This document shows, one piece after another, positions 1-9,145 of a stretch of 64,000 nt of DNA. How positions within the stretch are numbered: position 1 is the stretch's first letter; the number at the start of each line of letters is the position of its first letter. The notes under the pieces are model-generated. The model worked only from the letters and a program-made list of their open reading frames with translations, did not search any database and had not been told where the DNA came from. The DNA comes from Rhizobium sp. BK316 (lineage in GTDB: Bacteria; Pseudomonadota; Alphaproteobacteria; Rhizobiales; Rhizobiaceae). The position numbers and the translations under genes were made by a program. Location of the stretch: the NCBI RefSeq assembly GCF_014193695.1, contig NZ_JACHZR010000009.1, positions 124,001-188,000 of the forward strand. Reading direction: 5' to 3'.

Positions 1-365
1 TGATAAAATCTCTTGGTGTTTCCAAGAAGAAGCGCCGGGAGAGAGAAATAAACTGGATCGGCTACAGCGAAAAAACTTCCCGGCTGGTGATCGAATTCAC
101 CGATGGCACCAAGCGCACCCATCTCAATGTCATGCCGGGCTACATCGTCGGCCTGCGGGTGGCGGCCGATAAGCTGGATTACTACGAATCCCAGATCGTG
201 CCCGCAAATGTCGCCCTCGAAGTATCGGGCGCAAGGGCAATTGCCAATACGAGCACGAGAGCAAGCATCCATATCAGGCCAGGTGTAAACATGGGAGCCC
301 AGAGCATGAGAGCCCAAAACATGGGAGCAAGAGCGGCGGCGGCGCCAAGAAAGCGCGAGGCATAG
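1..365 (+). CDS. Hypothetical protein, 5' end at or just outside the window
   Basis: The frame is open from position 3 (ATA AAA TCT...) and bases 1-2 are TG, so the start codon (NTG) may lie exactly one base before the window, giving a product of about 121 residues. The core contains WIGYSEKTSRLVIEF and YIVGLRVAADKLDYYESQ, a compact alpha/beta-looking segment. The C-terminal 40 residues are low-complexity (repeated MGAQ/MRAQ/MGAR units) and end in a basic alanine-rich tail, caused by near-repeats of catgggagc at about 290-335. I do not recognise the family. It lies 40 nt upstream of a KTSC-domain gene on the same strand and could share its transcript. The upstream context is not visible. Confidence 0.5.
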   Translation, partial: IKSLGVSKKKRREREINWIGYSEKTSRLVIEFTDGTKRTHLNVMPGYIVGLRVAADKLDYYESQIVPANVALEVSGARAIANTSTRASIHIRPGVNMGAQSMRAQNMGARAAAAPRKREA

Positions 366-405
366 TCCTGAGATCTCGCCTCAGATCCGCTTCCGGATAG
401 CGACG

Positions 406-756
406 ATGGAACTCTCATCACGACTGATCAAAGAGATCACCTATGATGCGGCGACGCAGACCCTCGACGTCAAGCTTCGCCTGAAAGGCCGTCGCCGCTA
501 TTTCAACGTGCCTCCCGCCGTCGTCAAAAACCTGCTCACCGCGCCGTCGCCCGGCTGGTATTACACGCAGCACATCCACCATGCCTTTGCCCGCACCGAC
601 GACGAACCTCCTCCACGTTTCTCCTTTTTCCGGCTTCGCTTGCACCGCCATCCCGCGGCGGGCGGAATTTTGAAGGCCGAGACGCCGCGCCATCAGGGCA
701 CAATGCTGCCGGCATGGCTGCAAAAACTGTCTAAGTCTTTGAAAATGAATAAGTGA
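406..756 (+). CDS. KTSC domain-containing protein
   Basis: Residues 4-62 match the KTSC domain: an SSRLIKEITYD start, a central LxVxLxxxGRRRYFNVP strand pair, and the SPGWYYTQHI segment near the end. The domain is small, common in bacteria, often fused to or next to nucleic-acid enzymes, and of unknown molecular role. The family is usually about 70 residues; here roughly 50 extra low-similarity residues follow, rich in Arg, His and Pro and ending KSLKMNK. That C-terminal stretch overlaps one arm of an inverted repeat (741-753), so the reading frame may simply run on into intergenic repeat DNA. The SD sequence before the ATG is weak. Confidence 0.6.
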   Translation: MELSSRLIKEITYDAATQTLDVKLRLKGRRRYFNVPPAVVKNLLTAPSPGWYYTQHIHHAFARTDDEPPPRFSFFRLRLHRHPAAGGILKAETPRHQGTMLPAWLQKLSKSLKMNK

Positions 757-927
757 CGCACCAGGGGCGAAAAAACTTTCAAATTTTTCTCGTCATCCGG
801 CACTCTCTTCTGAATTGAATTTCTTTACGCGTATTTTCAGGGAAAGTGGATCACTTATTCAGAATCAATGACTTAGCAGGATTTTGGGGCGTTTTTGCTG
901 CACTAATCCGATTTCTTATTCATTTTC
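741..927. repeat. Inverted AT-rich repeat arms around a gene-free stretch
   Basis: The 13-mer gaaaatgaataag at 741-753 is perfectly repeated in inverse orientation as cttattcattttc at 915-927. A related inverse copy, cacttattca, sits at 852-861. The DNA between is AT-rich compared with its neighbours and has no convincing gene. It may be a small mobile or intergenic element, or a paired 3' UTR structure; the sequence alone does not decide. Confidence 0.4.
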
Positions 928-1025
928 AGGTGGTTAGCCGGGATGGAAGAGGAAATGGGGCTGGTATCGGCTGTCCCGGAAGCGGGATAACGGGGGTGAG
1001 GGATGGCTGGTGTTGTGCCGCGGGA

Positions 1026-1200
1026 CACCCCCCTCTGCCCTGCCGGGCATCTCCCCCACAAGGAGGGAGATCGACAAGCGGCCAGACCTTCGCACATCAC
1101 AAACGTTGCGCAGTTTGCAACGCTTGTTGTTTGGGGAAACCGGCGCGCCCAGCCAATCTCCCCCTTGTGGGGGAGATGCCCGGCAGGGCACAGGGGGGTG
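1026..1200. repeat. RIME-like rhizobial palindromic intergenic repeat
   Basis: The left arm (1026-1071) reads CCCTGCCGGGCATCTCCCCC followed by an AAGGAGGGAGAT motif. The right arm (1155-1200) is its inverse, with CTTGTGGGGGAGATGCCCGG. Between them lies a second short palindrome around GTTGCGCAGTTTGCAAC. This structure and the GCCGGGCATCTCCCCC wording are characteristic of the Rhizobium-specific intergenic mosaic elements (RIME). All six frames over it give only Arg/Pro/Gly-rich noise, so no gene is called here. It separates the KTSC gene from the converging membrane-protein gene. Confidence 0.7.
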
Positions 1201-1346
1201 CCAGGGAGTTCAAGTCAGCATGCGAAGGCAAGCTCAATCCGGCATCTGAATGAGGTGCCGATCCGTCAGGTGGCTTCGCTGCGCCACCGCATCTTCCACC
1301 ACCGACGGACGCAGGCCAAAGGTTTCAGCTTTTCCGGCCTCGGATG

Positions 1347-1814
1347 CTATTCATGCGCAGCTCTGGCGTAAGCCACACCCAGAACCGCACCGTAGACCAG
1401 GTGAAGAACAAGGGTGGCCACGACCGCCCGAAGGCCGAGCGACAGTGCGAACAGGCCATGGCCGGCCATGGGCATGAAGACGATCATCATCGCGAGCCAG
1501 GCTAAAGCTCCGAAAATGAGGCCCCTGACGACCGGGAGGCCCGGAAGGTCTGCGTGCATCGCCGCATAGATGGTGCCCCAGACGATTGTTCCGAGGGCAA
1601 AGTGGCCGATCCATCCGAACGACAGGGCCATGATCGTGCCTGCCGGCAGTTGGGCCAGACGCGCGATATCTGCGATTACATCGAGCTGCGGCATCAGGCC
1701 CGCCGCCTTCTGGGCTATCATCAGGATGGAAATTACGACCGTGGCAGTGAAGCCGGCGATCAGCCCGGCCCGTTCATCCAGGAGCGTCGGCATTGGGTGG
1801 TGGAGGAGTTTCAT
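1347..1814 (-). CDS. DUF6789-like small integral membrane protein
   Basis: A 155-residue protein with four predicted membrane helices: about residues 17-34 (GLIAGFTATVVISILMI), 60-80 (MALSFGWIGHFALGTIVWG), 96-117 (GLIFGALAWLAMMIVFMPMAG) and 128-150. The HFALGTIVWGTIYA and MMIVFMPMAGHGLF segments are the pattern seen in the DUF6789 membrane proteins of Alphaproteobacteria, whose role is unknown. There is no signal peptide cleavage site. It stands alone, with the RIME-like repeat downstream and a 600-base gene-poor stretch upstream. The family name is moderately secure from pattern; the function is unknown. Confidence 0.7.
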   Translation of the reverse strand: MKLLHHPMPTLLDERAGLIAGFTATVVISILMIAQKAAGLMPQLDVIADIARLAQLPAGTIMALSFGWIGHFALGTIVWGTIYAAMHADLPGLPVVRGLIFGALAWLAMMIVFMPMAGHGLFALSLGLRAVVATLVLHLVYGAVLGVAYARAAHE

Positions 1815-2413
1815 GGCGTTGCCTCATGAGCATAAGGTTGACACGCGAATTCCGAACCGGGTCGATTCGGAGCCGCGCGCCTGCCAGAGGCATGACCGCA
1901 TCCTCGATTTCATGGGAACCCGGCATGTACCGCTAGCAGGCTCCAACATCATTATACACCGATTGCGCTTAAAAGATCAGCAATTTGATGTGGCAATCAG
2001 GCGCTCGGCCGACGCCTCGCGGTATCGTTCGGACGTCGCAACAGCACGTATGGCCCACCCCCGGCAGCCCGGCAGGACAGAGGGGGGCCGGGGGACGCAA
2101 GAGAGAATTCAGGCTCGATCCGGCATCCGGATAAGGCACTCATCCGTGAGACAGCTTCTTCGCACTACTGTGCCATTCCCGCGCAGGTCAAGTTGCATAC
2201 CAGTGAAACTCCCCGGCAGGATGGCCTGAATGATGGCATCCTCAAGATAAAATCTACCAAAACGGCTTAGCCCAATTCCTGCAATCATCAGGGGTGGTGC
2301 CGCCATTATTGTCGCGATAATATCGGCCTGATCTCCGGGCGGGCCTCGACTTGGAACTTGTTGCTTGGCCCAGCGTATTGTTCAGGCGTTGTTCTATCGA
2401 TCGAGGAATAAAG
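1815..2413. other. Gene-poor intergenic stretch
   Basis: No frame here has a convincing start, SD sequence and protein-like composition. A G/C-rich fragment at about 2056-2100 (ccggcagcccggcaggacag, then a G run) resembles a decayed arm of the RIME-like repeat at 1026-1200. It presumably also carries the promoters of the flanking divergent genes, but no clear -35/-10 pair was seen. Confidence 0.4.
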
Positions 2414-2644
2414 ATGTCTTCAGAATCCACGCGTCTCACATCCGAGGCAATTACACTATCGGCTGCCGCCATTCTGAACTCACTCATCTCCGTGCTCGGC
2501 AATAGGGGTCTGCTTTCCCCTGAGGAAGAGCGGGAAGTCTACCGCGCCGCCGCCGAGATGATCGATGAAGCCTCCGGCGACGACGAGGACGGAACCTACG
2601 AGCTGGCGCGTGAACTGATCGAACTCAGGCTTGCCGATATATAG
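2414..2644 (+). CDS. Conserved small hypothetical protein
   Basis: A 76-residue acidic protein starting MSSESTRLTSEAI. The ATG at 2414 is preceded by a purine-rich GAGGAATAAAG, which is better than the upstream in-frame start. Residues 8-25 are a hydrophobic helix-like segment (AITLSAAAILNSLISVL). The C-terminal half is charged (SPEEEREVYRAAAEMIDEA, then GDDEDGTYELARELIEL), predicted mostly helical. I recall no named domain. It is probably a small cytosolic rhizobial protein; it stands alone, 209 nt before the next gene. Confidence 0.6.
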   Translation: MSSESTRLTSEAITLSAAAILNSLISVLGNRGLLSPEEEREVYRAAAEMIDEASGDDEDGTYELARELIELRLADI

Positions 2645-2853
2645 AGCATTTCCAGCAAAAGTGCGCAGCGGCGTCTCCAGCGTCGGATCGAGCGGGCAGC
2701 CCGAGTGTCGAGCGTTTACGCGCATTCCAAAAACTGATTGCGATTTGAAACCAGTCGAGCTATCCTGCAACTGATTGTATAGGGCAATCAGAATCTCGAT
2801 GGTGCGGCGCTTACAGCATCGATTCAAAGCACACTCTGGAGGAGGAAGAGGAC

Positions 2854-3384
2854 ATGGCCAAGCTTGTATACGGGTTGAACGTGTCACTGGACGGTTACAT
2901 CGATCACGACAGATTCATGCCCGGTCCCGTTCTCTTCCGCCACTTCATCGAGAGCGTGCGCGGCGCGGCGGCCATCGTCTACGGTCGCCGTATGTACGAA
3001 CTCATGCGTTATTGGGACGAAGATCATGCGGACTGGGAGCCGGCGGGAGGCGAGTTTGCGGCGGCGTGGCGGAGCCGGCAGAAGTGGGTCGTATCACGCA
3101 CGCTGAAATCGGTCGGCCCCAATGCCACCCTCGTCGAAGGTGACCTCGAAACTGCCATACGCGGACTGAAGGACCGGCTTACCGGGGAGATCGGAGTTGG
3201 CGGATCGGACCTGGCGCGAAGCCTGACGGAGCTTGGCCTCATCGATGAATATCAGCTCTATTTCCATCCTGTCGTGCTCGGCCACGGCACGCCGTTCTTC
3301 ACAGCACCCAGGCCGCGGCTGCGCCTTGTGGCCAGCGATCGTATCGACGAGGACGTGATCAGGCTGACTTACGTTCCGGCCTGA
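2854..3384 (+). CDS. Dihydrofolate reductase family protein (RibD C-terminal-like)
   Basis: A 176-residue protein of the RibD_C/DHFR-like fold. Visible landmarks are the first strand LVYGLNVSLDGYI (residues 4-16), AAAIVYGRRMYELMRYW (about 38-54), KWVVSRTLK, the nucleotide-binding EIGVGGSDLARSL (about 111-123) and the late DEYQLYFHPVVLGHGTPFF. Members reduce pteridine or pyrimidine-type substrates with NADPH, but many stand-alone copies like this are uncharacterised and do not make riboflavin. The ATG at 2854 has an excellent SD (GGAGGAGGAAGAGG). There is no riboflavin gene nearby, so the substrate cannot be inferred from context. Confidence 0.8.
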   Translation: MAKLVYGLNVSLDGYIDHDRFMPGPVLFRHFIESVRGAAAIVYGRRMYELMRYWDEDHADWEPAGGEFAAAWRSRQKWVVSRTLKSVGPNATLVEGDLETAIRGLKDRLTGEIGVGGSDLARSLTELGLIDEYQLYFHPVVLGHGTPFFTAPRPRLRLVASDRIDEDVIRLTYVPA

Positions 3385-3793
3385 GGCAGGCGCGCGCCAG
3401 AGGTCACGATTGCTCGCTTCGATGCGCGTGGCGAGCACCAGCCTGTTCGAAAATATACCGCACAAGCTGTGTTTTTGCGTGCATCCCGGGGTGACGCACG
3501 GCACGTCAGAAGACGAAAAGGTCATCTCCAGGCCTCGAACGATCCCGAGCGCCCCACCGGCCGCGCAACGCTCCAAATTTCCTCTCAACCTCCACAGGCA
3601 AACCTGCTGCCATGCCAGTCGGGCATGCCGGGGGTCATCATATGGGCGTAGGGGGGCATCACCCTCATACCCCGGATTGCTGTCGTTCGTTCCCGCGCGA
3701 AAGCTGCCAGTATGCAGCCTTGGAATGCTGCTTCGTGGAGCCGGTTGAGGGGCAGATCCAGGAGGCTGGTGGACGGGAGAGGGGACGCCGCTT
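3385..3793. other. Intergenic region before the giant secreted-protein gene
   Basis: Reading frames in both directions here are Arg/Pro-rich and lack SD sequences, so no gene is called. It should contain the promoter for the gene starting at 3794, but I see no clear -35/-10 pair or palindromic operator. Confidence 0.4.
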
Positions 3794-6700
3794 ATGCGGA
3801 GAATTCGGGTTAGTAGTCTTGAGTACCTGAGTACATTTGGTGGAGCGTTGAGTATCTGTCGTGCACCCTCAGCCTGGAGCGCAGTGCTGGGAACCGCGAC
3901 GGTTGTGTCTTCCACGAGTGCCGAGGGTTCCCTAAGCTTTGCCAATCAGGGCAGCTTTACCGATCCGGGCGGTGGCGCCGTCCCGTCCTCCTTCGCAGGC
4001 AATATGATGCAGCCTGCCGCACCGATCTCCTTCGGCGGCGTGCAGACTGCCTCCCTATCGCCGACGGCGATGCCGGCGCCCGCGGGCGATGGCGGCGCGC
4101 TGGACGCGTCTACCACGACGGCGTCGATCCTCCCGGCGCAGCAGACGACGACCACGTCCACCGAGCGCACCGTGCTCGGCCCGGACCCGTACCAGGAGGC
4201 GGCGACGCTGCCTGCGGCGCCGACGCTGACAGGCGTCACCAGCGATGCCGGCACTGCGACCGCCACCACGTCTGCGACCGATCCTGCCGCCGGTACCGGC
4301 ACGGAGTCGTTACGCCTTCAGACCTCGATCGCCTCCATCTCGCTGCAGCCGAGCGAGAGCGTTTCGGCCGAAACCCCCGTGGCCTCGGCGACGCTTGCAG
4401 CGCCCGCGGCTGCGGCTGCGGCTGTTCCCAACAAGATCGCGCTCGAGAACATGAAGCAGGGCAACCCCATCAGCGAATGGGGGCTGGAGGGCGACGGCAA
4501 CGGCACCATCCAGGGCTTTGCCACCGAAATCAGCACCAATGTCGGCGGGACGGTCGATTTCAAGATCGCCACGGATTCCACCCATTACCGCATCGATATC
4601 TACCGCATGGGCTATTATGGCGGTATGGGCGCGCGCAAGGTGGACTCGATCGAGAAAACGCTGACCACGGCGCAGGTCCAGCCGCATCCGATCGTCGACA
4701 TGTCGCTCGGCCTCATCGATTGCGGCAACTGGTCGGTGTCGGCCAGCTGGCAGATCCCTTCCGATTTCGTCTCGGGCGTCTATTTTGCCAAGCTGGTGCG
4801 CGAGGATGGGGTCGAGGATGCTGGTATCATCCCCTTCGTCGTGCGCGACGATGCTTCCACCAGCGATATCGTCTTCCAGACGTCCGATACGACATGGCAG
4901 GCCTATAATGCCTGGGGCGGCGCCAGCCTCTATTACGGTGAAGTGCCCGTCGATCCCGCCGATATGATCGGCTACCTGCCGCCGAACTGCAGCTGCGGGC
5001 TGACCGCGATCGGCCGCGCCTCGGCGGTCAGCTATAACAGGCCCATCATCACCAATACGAGCCCGGTCGGCGGCTCGCACGATTTCATCTTCGGCGTCGA
5101 ATCCTCTGCCATCTCGTGGCTGGAGCAGAACGGCTACGACGTGTCCTATATCTCGGGCGTCGATGCGACGCGCAGCGGCAGCCTGCTGCTCAACCATGAT
5201 GCCTATCTCTCCGTCGGCCATGACGAATACTGGTCTGCCGAGCAGCGCGCCAATGTCGAGGCCGCGCGCGATGCCGGCGTGAACCTCGCCTTCTGGAGCG
5301 GCAACGAGGTTTACTGGAAAGTCCGCTGGGAAAGCAGCATCGACGGCAGCGGCCAGGCCTACCGCACCATGGTCTGCTACAAGGAGACCTACGGCACGAG
5401 CACGGACCCGAGCGGTGTCGGCACCGGCACGTGGCGCGATCCGCGCTATGCCGATCCGGGGCAGGAGCCCGAGAATTCGCTGACGGGCACGATGTTTACG
5501 GTGGACAGCTACCGCCAGGATACGATCTCCATCCCCTACGACTATTCGAACCTGCGCTTCTGGCGCAACACCGAGGTTTCGGAGCTGCAGGAGGGCGATA
5601 CCTACAATCTGGTGCAGAACCTGCTCGGCTACGAATGGGATTCCGATGTCGAGAACGGGTTCCGTCCGGCTGGACTGATCAACCTGTCGCTCTCTTCGGT
5701 CTCGGTCGATACGTATCTGCGCGATTACGGCTCGACGATCGGCTCTGCCGTCGCAACCCACAGCCTCACCATGTACCGGGCGGCAAGCGGCGCGCTGGTC
5801 TTCGGCGCCGGCACCGTCTTTTGGTCCTGGGGCCTGAGCGACAACCACCAGGGTCCGACGACATCGACCGATCGCAACGTCCAGCAGGCGATGGTCAACA
5901 TGTTTGCGGACATGGGCATCCAGCCGACGACGCTGGATGCGAGCCTGATCCTCGCCACCCAATCGACCGACCTCTTGAAGCCCACCTCGTCGATCACGTC
6001 GCCGGTCATCGGCGCAAGCTTCCTCGAAGGGCAGCACGTGACGATCACGGGCACGGCGCAGGATTTCGGCGGCGGCATCATCGCCGGCGTCGAGGTTTCC
6101 ACCGATGGCGGCCAGCACTGGTTCAAGGCGACCGGCCGCGAGAACTGGAGCTATAACTGGGTCGTCCAGGCGAGCGGCACCTATACGATCCTGTCGCGCG
6201 CCGTCGACGACAGCGTCAATCTGGAAGCGCCCTCGGCCGGCAAGCAGGTCACGGTCAACCTGCCGGGCACGCAGGGCCTGTGGACGCTTGCGGAAAAGCC
6301 GGCTACCGAAGTGGCCATCGATCGCGATCCCGTCGAGCTCGGCCTGCGCTTCCAGGCGACGACGGCGGGCTTGGTGCAGGGCATCCGCTTCTACAAGGGT
6401 TTCTACAATATCGGCGAGCATGTCGTCAGCCTCTGGGCGAGCGACGGAACGCTGCTGGCGACGGGCGTCTCGACAGGGGAATCGCTCTCCGGCTGGCAGA
6501 CGGTGATGTTCTCCAGCCCGATCCAGATCGCGGCGGGCACGACCTATGTGGCCTCCTATCACAGCAACGGCTACTACTCGATGACCGAGAATTATTTCAG
6601 CCAGCCCTATGCGAGCGGCCAGCTGAAGGCGGTCGATGGCGGCGGCGTCTTTGCCTATAGCGGTGCCAGCACATTCCCCGGCCAGAGCCCCGGCGGCACC

Positions 6701-9079
6701 AACTACTGGGTGGATGTGGTCTTCGATGCCGGCCCCAACAGCCTGCCGGTCGCGACCGACGACAGCGGGCTGATCGCCAGCCATAACGGAACGCTTGTCA
6801 TCTCCATTGCCGCGCTGCTCGCAAACGATACCGATGCCAATGGCGATGCGCTCACCATCACCGCCGTCGGCAATGCGCTGAACGGCACGGTCACCCTCGA
6901 CAAGCAGGCCGGAACCGTCATCTTCACGCCGGCCAACAATTATTCAGGCCCGGCAAGCTTCACCTATACGGTGTCGGACGGCCGCGGCGGCACGGATCAG
7001 GGCAATGTCAGCCTCACGATCCAGTCAGGACCGGCCGGCGAGACGGTGTTTACATCGGGCGAAGGGCCGACGGGGGCCGGCTTCAACGACAATACGCCGA
7101 TGGAACTCGGCATGAAGTTCGTCGCTTCGGCAAACGGCACGATATCGGGCATCCGCTTCTACAAGGCTGCGGGCGATACCGGCGTGCATACCGGCTCTCT
7201 CTGGAGGGCGGACGGCACGCTGATCGCCACGGTCAGCTTCAACAACGAGTCGCTCTCCGGCTGGCAGACGGCGACCTTCTCCACGCCGCTGCAGATCACG
7301 GCGGGTGCGACCTATGTCGCCTCCTACCACACGACCGGCAGTTATGTGGCGACGGCAAACTACTTCACCACAGCCCATACCAACGGCTCGCTGACCGCAC
7401 TTGCGGGCAATAACGGCGTCTATGCGGTCGGAGGTACGGCCTTCCCGACATCGAGCTACCAGTCGAGCAATTACTGGGTCGATGTCGTCTATAACCAATC
7501 GACCGGCAACACGGTGCCGGTCGCCGCCAACGACAATGGCTATACGACCTATGCCAACACGGCACTGTCGATTGCCGCAGCCAACCTGCTCGCCAACGAT
7601 ACCGATGCCGATGGCGACCCGCTCTCGATCACCGGCGCCAATGGCGCGGTCAACGGAACGGTGACGTTCAACAGCCAGACCAATACCGTCACCTTCACGC
7701 CGACGACGGGTTATACGGGTGCGGCAAGCTTCTCCTATTCGATCTCGGACGGGAATGGCGGCACGGCGTCGGCGACCGTCAGCCTCACGGTCAACTCGCA
7801 GCCCGGCGGCGGCACAACGTCCAGCCTGTTCACCGGCGCGGACACGTCTGGTGTCACCGCCGCCAACGATGCGAACGCGGTCGAGCTCGGCGTCAAGTTC
7901 ATCGCTTCAGCCAACGGCCAGATCACCGGGCTCACCTATTACAAGAGCGCCCAGGATACCGGCACGCATGTCGGCTCGCTCTGGACCGCGAGCGGCCAGC
8001 TGCTGGCGCAGGCGACGTTCATCAACGAGTCGGCGAGCGGCTGGCAGACGGTTTCCTTTACGCAGCCGATCAATGTCACGGCCGGCACCACCTATGTAGC
8101 GAGCTACCATTCGAACGGCTTCTACTCGGCGACGCCGAATTATTTCACCACGGACTTTACGAATGGTTCGCTGACGGCGCCGTCAAGTGCCACGAGCGGC
8201 GGCAACGGCGTCTATGCCTACGGTTCGAGCAGCCTGTTCCCGACCGCTTCCTACAGTGCCACCAACTATTGGGTCGACGTCGTCTATCAGGTGAAGCAGA
8301 ACGTCGCGCCGGTCGCGGCCAATGACAGCGGCTTCTCGACGAATACGGGCGTGCCGATCACCCTCCAGGCCTCTGTTCTCACGGCCAACGACACGGATGC
8401 CGATGGCGATCCGCTCACGATCACCGGCGCCAGCGGCGGGGTCAACGGAACGGTGACGTTCGACAGCCAGGCGCAGACCGTCACCTTCACCCCGAACGCC
8501 GGCTATTCCGGCCCGGCAAGCTTCAGCTATTCGATTGCCGACGGTCACGGCGGCACGGCATCGGCACAGGTCTCGCTAGATATCAACGACCCGGCGACCG
8601 AGCAGAACCTGTTTGCTGCCAATGCAACGCCTGCCATCGTCAACACCAACGACAACCAGCCGGTCAATCTCGGCATGAAATTCCAGGCCGATACGGCAGG
8701 CTGGATCACCGGCATCCGCTTCTACAAGGGGGCCGACAATACAGGCCCGCACAACGGCTATCTCTGGACCGCCTCGGGCACGCTTCTCGGCAGCGTCACC
8801 TTCAACAACGAAACGGCGAGCGGCTGGCAGACCGCCGCGCTCACGCAGCAGGTGGCGATCTCGGCGGATACGACCTACGTCGTCTCCTACAGCACATCAG
8901 GCAACTATTCGGCGACCGGCAATTACTTCAGCGCCGATGTGACGAATGGCGATCTCAAGGCGCCATCAGGCAATAATGGCGTCTATGCCTACGGGGCGGG
9001 CGGGCTGTTCCCGAGCGCCAGCTATAACAGCACAAACTACTATGTGGACGTGGCGTTCAGACCGCAGCTTGCGGCGTGA
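3794..9079 (+). CDS. Giant multidomain DMFase-like/DUF4082 repeat protein, probably exported
   Basis: A 1761-residue protein. Residues 1-220 are a low-complexity Ala/Thr/Ser linker with no clear Sec signal. Residues about 225-725 resemble the large subunit of N,N-dimethylformamidase (landmarks HYRIDIYRMGYYGGMGAR, TTWQAYNAWGGASLYY, LSVGHDEYWSAEQ, NLAFWSGNEVYWKVRWE). Residues about 727-828 look like an Ig-like fold (SSITSPVIGASFLEGQHVTI). Then four DUF4082 modules (about 829-979, 1083-1235, 1343-1501, 1603-1761) alternate with three cadherin-like modules (about 981-1078, 1239-1336, 1503-1600) carrying LLANDTDADGDPLTITG-type motifs. DUF4082 copies share the GIRFYKG, SGWQTV and TTYVASYH motifs. 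There are no RTX nonapeptides. The type I secretion genes at 10791-14389 follow on the same strand, which suggests export or surface display. Catalytic activity is inferred only from similarity; no small DMFase subunit is nearby. Confidence 0.85.
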   Translation: MRRIRVSSLEYLSTFGGALSICRAPSAWSAVLGTATVVSSTSAEGSLSFANQGSFTDPGGGAVPSSFAGNMMQPAAPISFGGVQTASLSPTAMPAPAGDGGALDASTTTASILPAQQTTTTSTERTVLGPDPYQEAATLPAAPTLTGVTSDAGTATATTSATDPAAGTGTESLRLQTSIASISLQPSESVSAETPVASATLAAPAAAAAAVPNKIALENMKQGNPISEWGLEGDGNGTIQGFATEISTNVGGTVDFKIATDSTHYRIDIYRMGYYGGMGARKVDSIEKTLTTAQVQPHPIVDMSLGLIDCGNWSVSASWQIPSDFVSGVYFAKLVREDGVEDAGIIPFVVRDDASTSDIVFQTSDTTWQAYNAWGGASLYYGEVPVDPADMIGYLPPNCSCGLTAIGRASAVSYNRPIITNTSPVGGSHDFIFGVESSAISWLEQNGYDVSYISGVDATRSGSLLLNHDAYLSVGHDEYWSAEQRANVEAARDAGVNLAFWSGNEVYWKVRWESSIDGSGQAYRTMVCYKETYGTSTDPSGVGTGTWRDPRYADPGQEPENSLTGTMFTVDSYRQDTISIPYDYSNLRFWRNTEVSELQEGDTYNLVQNLLGYEWDSDVENGFRPAGLINLSLSSVSVDTYLRDYGSTIGSAVATHSLTMYRAASGALVFGAGTVFWSWGLSDNHQGPTTSTDRNVQQAMVNMFADMGIQPTTLDASLILATQSTDLLKPTSSITSPVIGASFLEGQHVTITGTAQDFGGGIIAGVEVSTDGGQHWFKATGRENWSYNWVVQASGTYTILSRAVDDSVNLEAPSAGKQVTVNLPGTQGLWTLAEKPATEVAIDRDPVELGLRFQATTAGLVQGIRFYKGFYNIGEHVVSLWASDGTLLATGVSTGESLSGWQTVMFSSPIQIAAGTTYVASYHSNGYYSMTENYFSQPYASGQLKAVDGGGVFAYSGASTFPGQSPGGTNYWVDVVFDAGPNSLPVATDDSGLIASHNGTLVISIAALLANDTDANGDALTITAVGNALNGTVTLDKQAGTVIFTPANNYSGPASFTYTVSDGRGGTDQGNVSLTIQSGPAGETVFTSGEGPTGAGFNDNTPMELGMKFVASANGTISGIRFYKAAGDTGVHTGSLWRADGTLIATVSFNNESLSGWQTATFSTPLQITAGATYVASYHTTGSYVATANYFTTAHTNGSLTALAGNNGVYAVGGTAFPTSSYQSSNYWVDVVYNQSTGNTVPVAANDNGYTTYANTALSIAAANLLANDTDADGDPLSITGANGAVNGTVTFNSQTNTVTFTPTTGYTGAASFSYSISDGNGGTASATVSLTVNSQPGGGTTSSLFTGADTSGVTAANDANAVELGVKFIASANGQITGLTYYKSAQDTGTHVGSLWTASGQLLAQATFINESASGWQTVSFTQPINVTAGTTYVASYHSNGFYSATPNYFTTDFTNGSLTAPSSATSGGNGVYAYGSSSLFPTASYSATNYWVDVVYQVKQNVAPVAANDSGFSTNTGVPITLQASVLTANDTDADGDPLTITGASGGVNGTVTFDSQAQTVTFTPNAGYSGPASFSYSIADGHGGTASAQVSLDINDPATEQNLFAANATPAIVNTNDNQPVNLGMKFQADTAGWITGIRFYKGADNTGPHNGYLWTASGTLLGSVTFNNETASGWQTAALTQQVAISADTTYVVSYSTSGNYSATGNYFSADVTNGDLKAPSGNNGVYAYGAGGLFPSASYNSTNYYVDVAFRPQLAA

Positions 9080-9145
9080 AACCCCGCTGACATGTGAGGC
9101 CCAAGCACCTGTAAGACAGGGCATCCGGAAAGGGTGATGATATCG

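Noticed and set aside
1570..2229. A 219-codon plus-strand open frame
   Set aside because: It runs antisense through the DUF6789-like gene and into gene-poor DNA; no SD and shadow-like composition.
3094..3945. A 283-codon minus-strand open frame
   Set aside because: It overlaps the DHFR-like gene and the start of the giant gene in antisense, with no recognisable domain.
4310..6784. An 824-codon open frame on the minus strand
   Set aside because: It is antisense to the giant protein's DMFase-like region, has Arg/Ala/Asp-rich shadow composition and no SD or domain.
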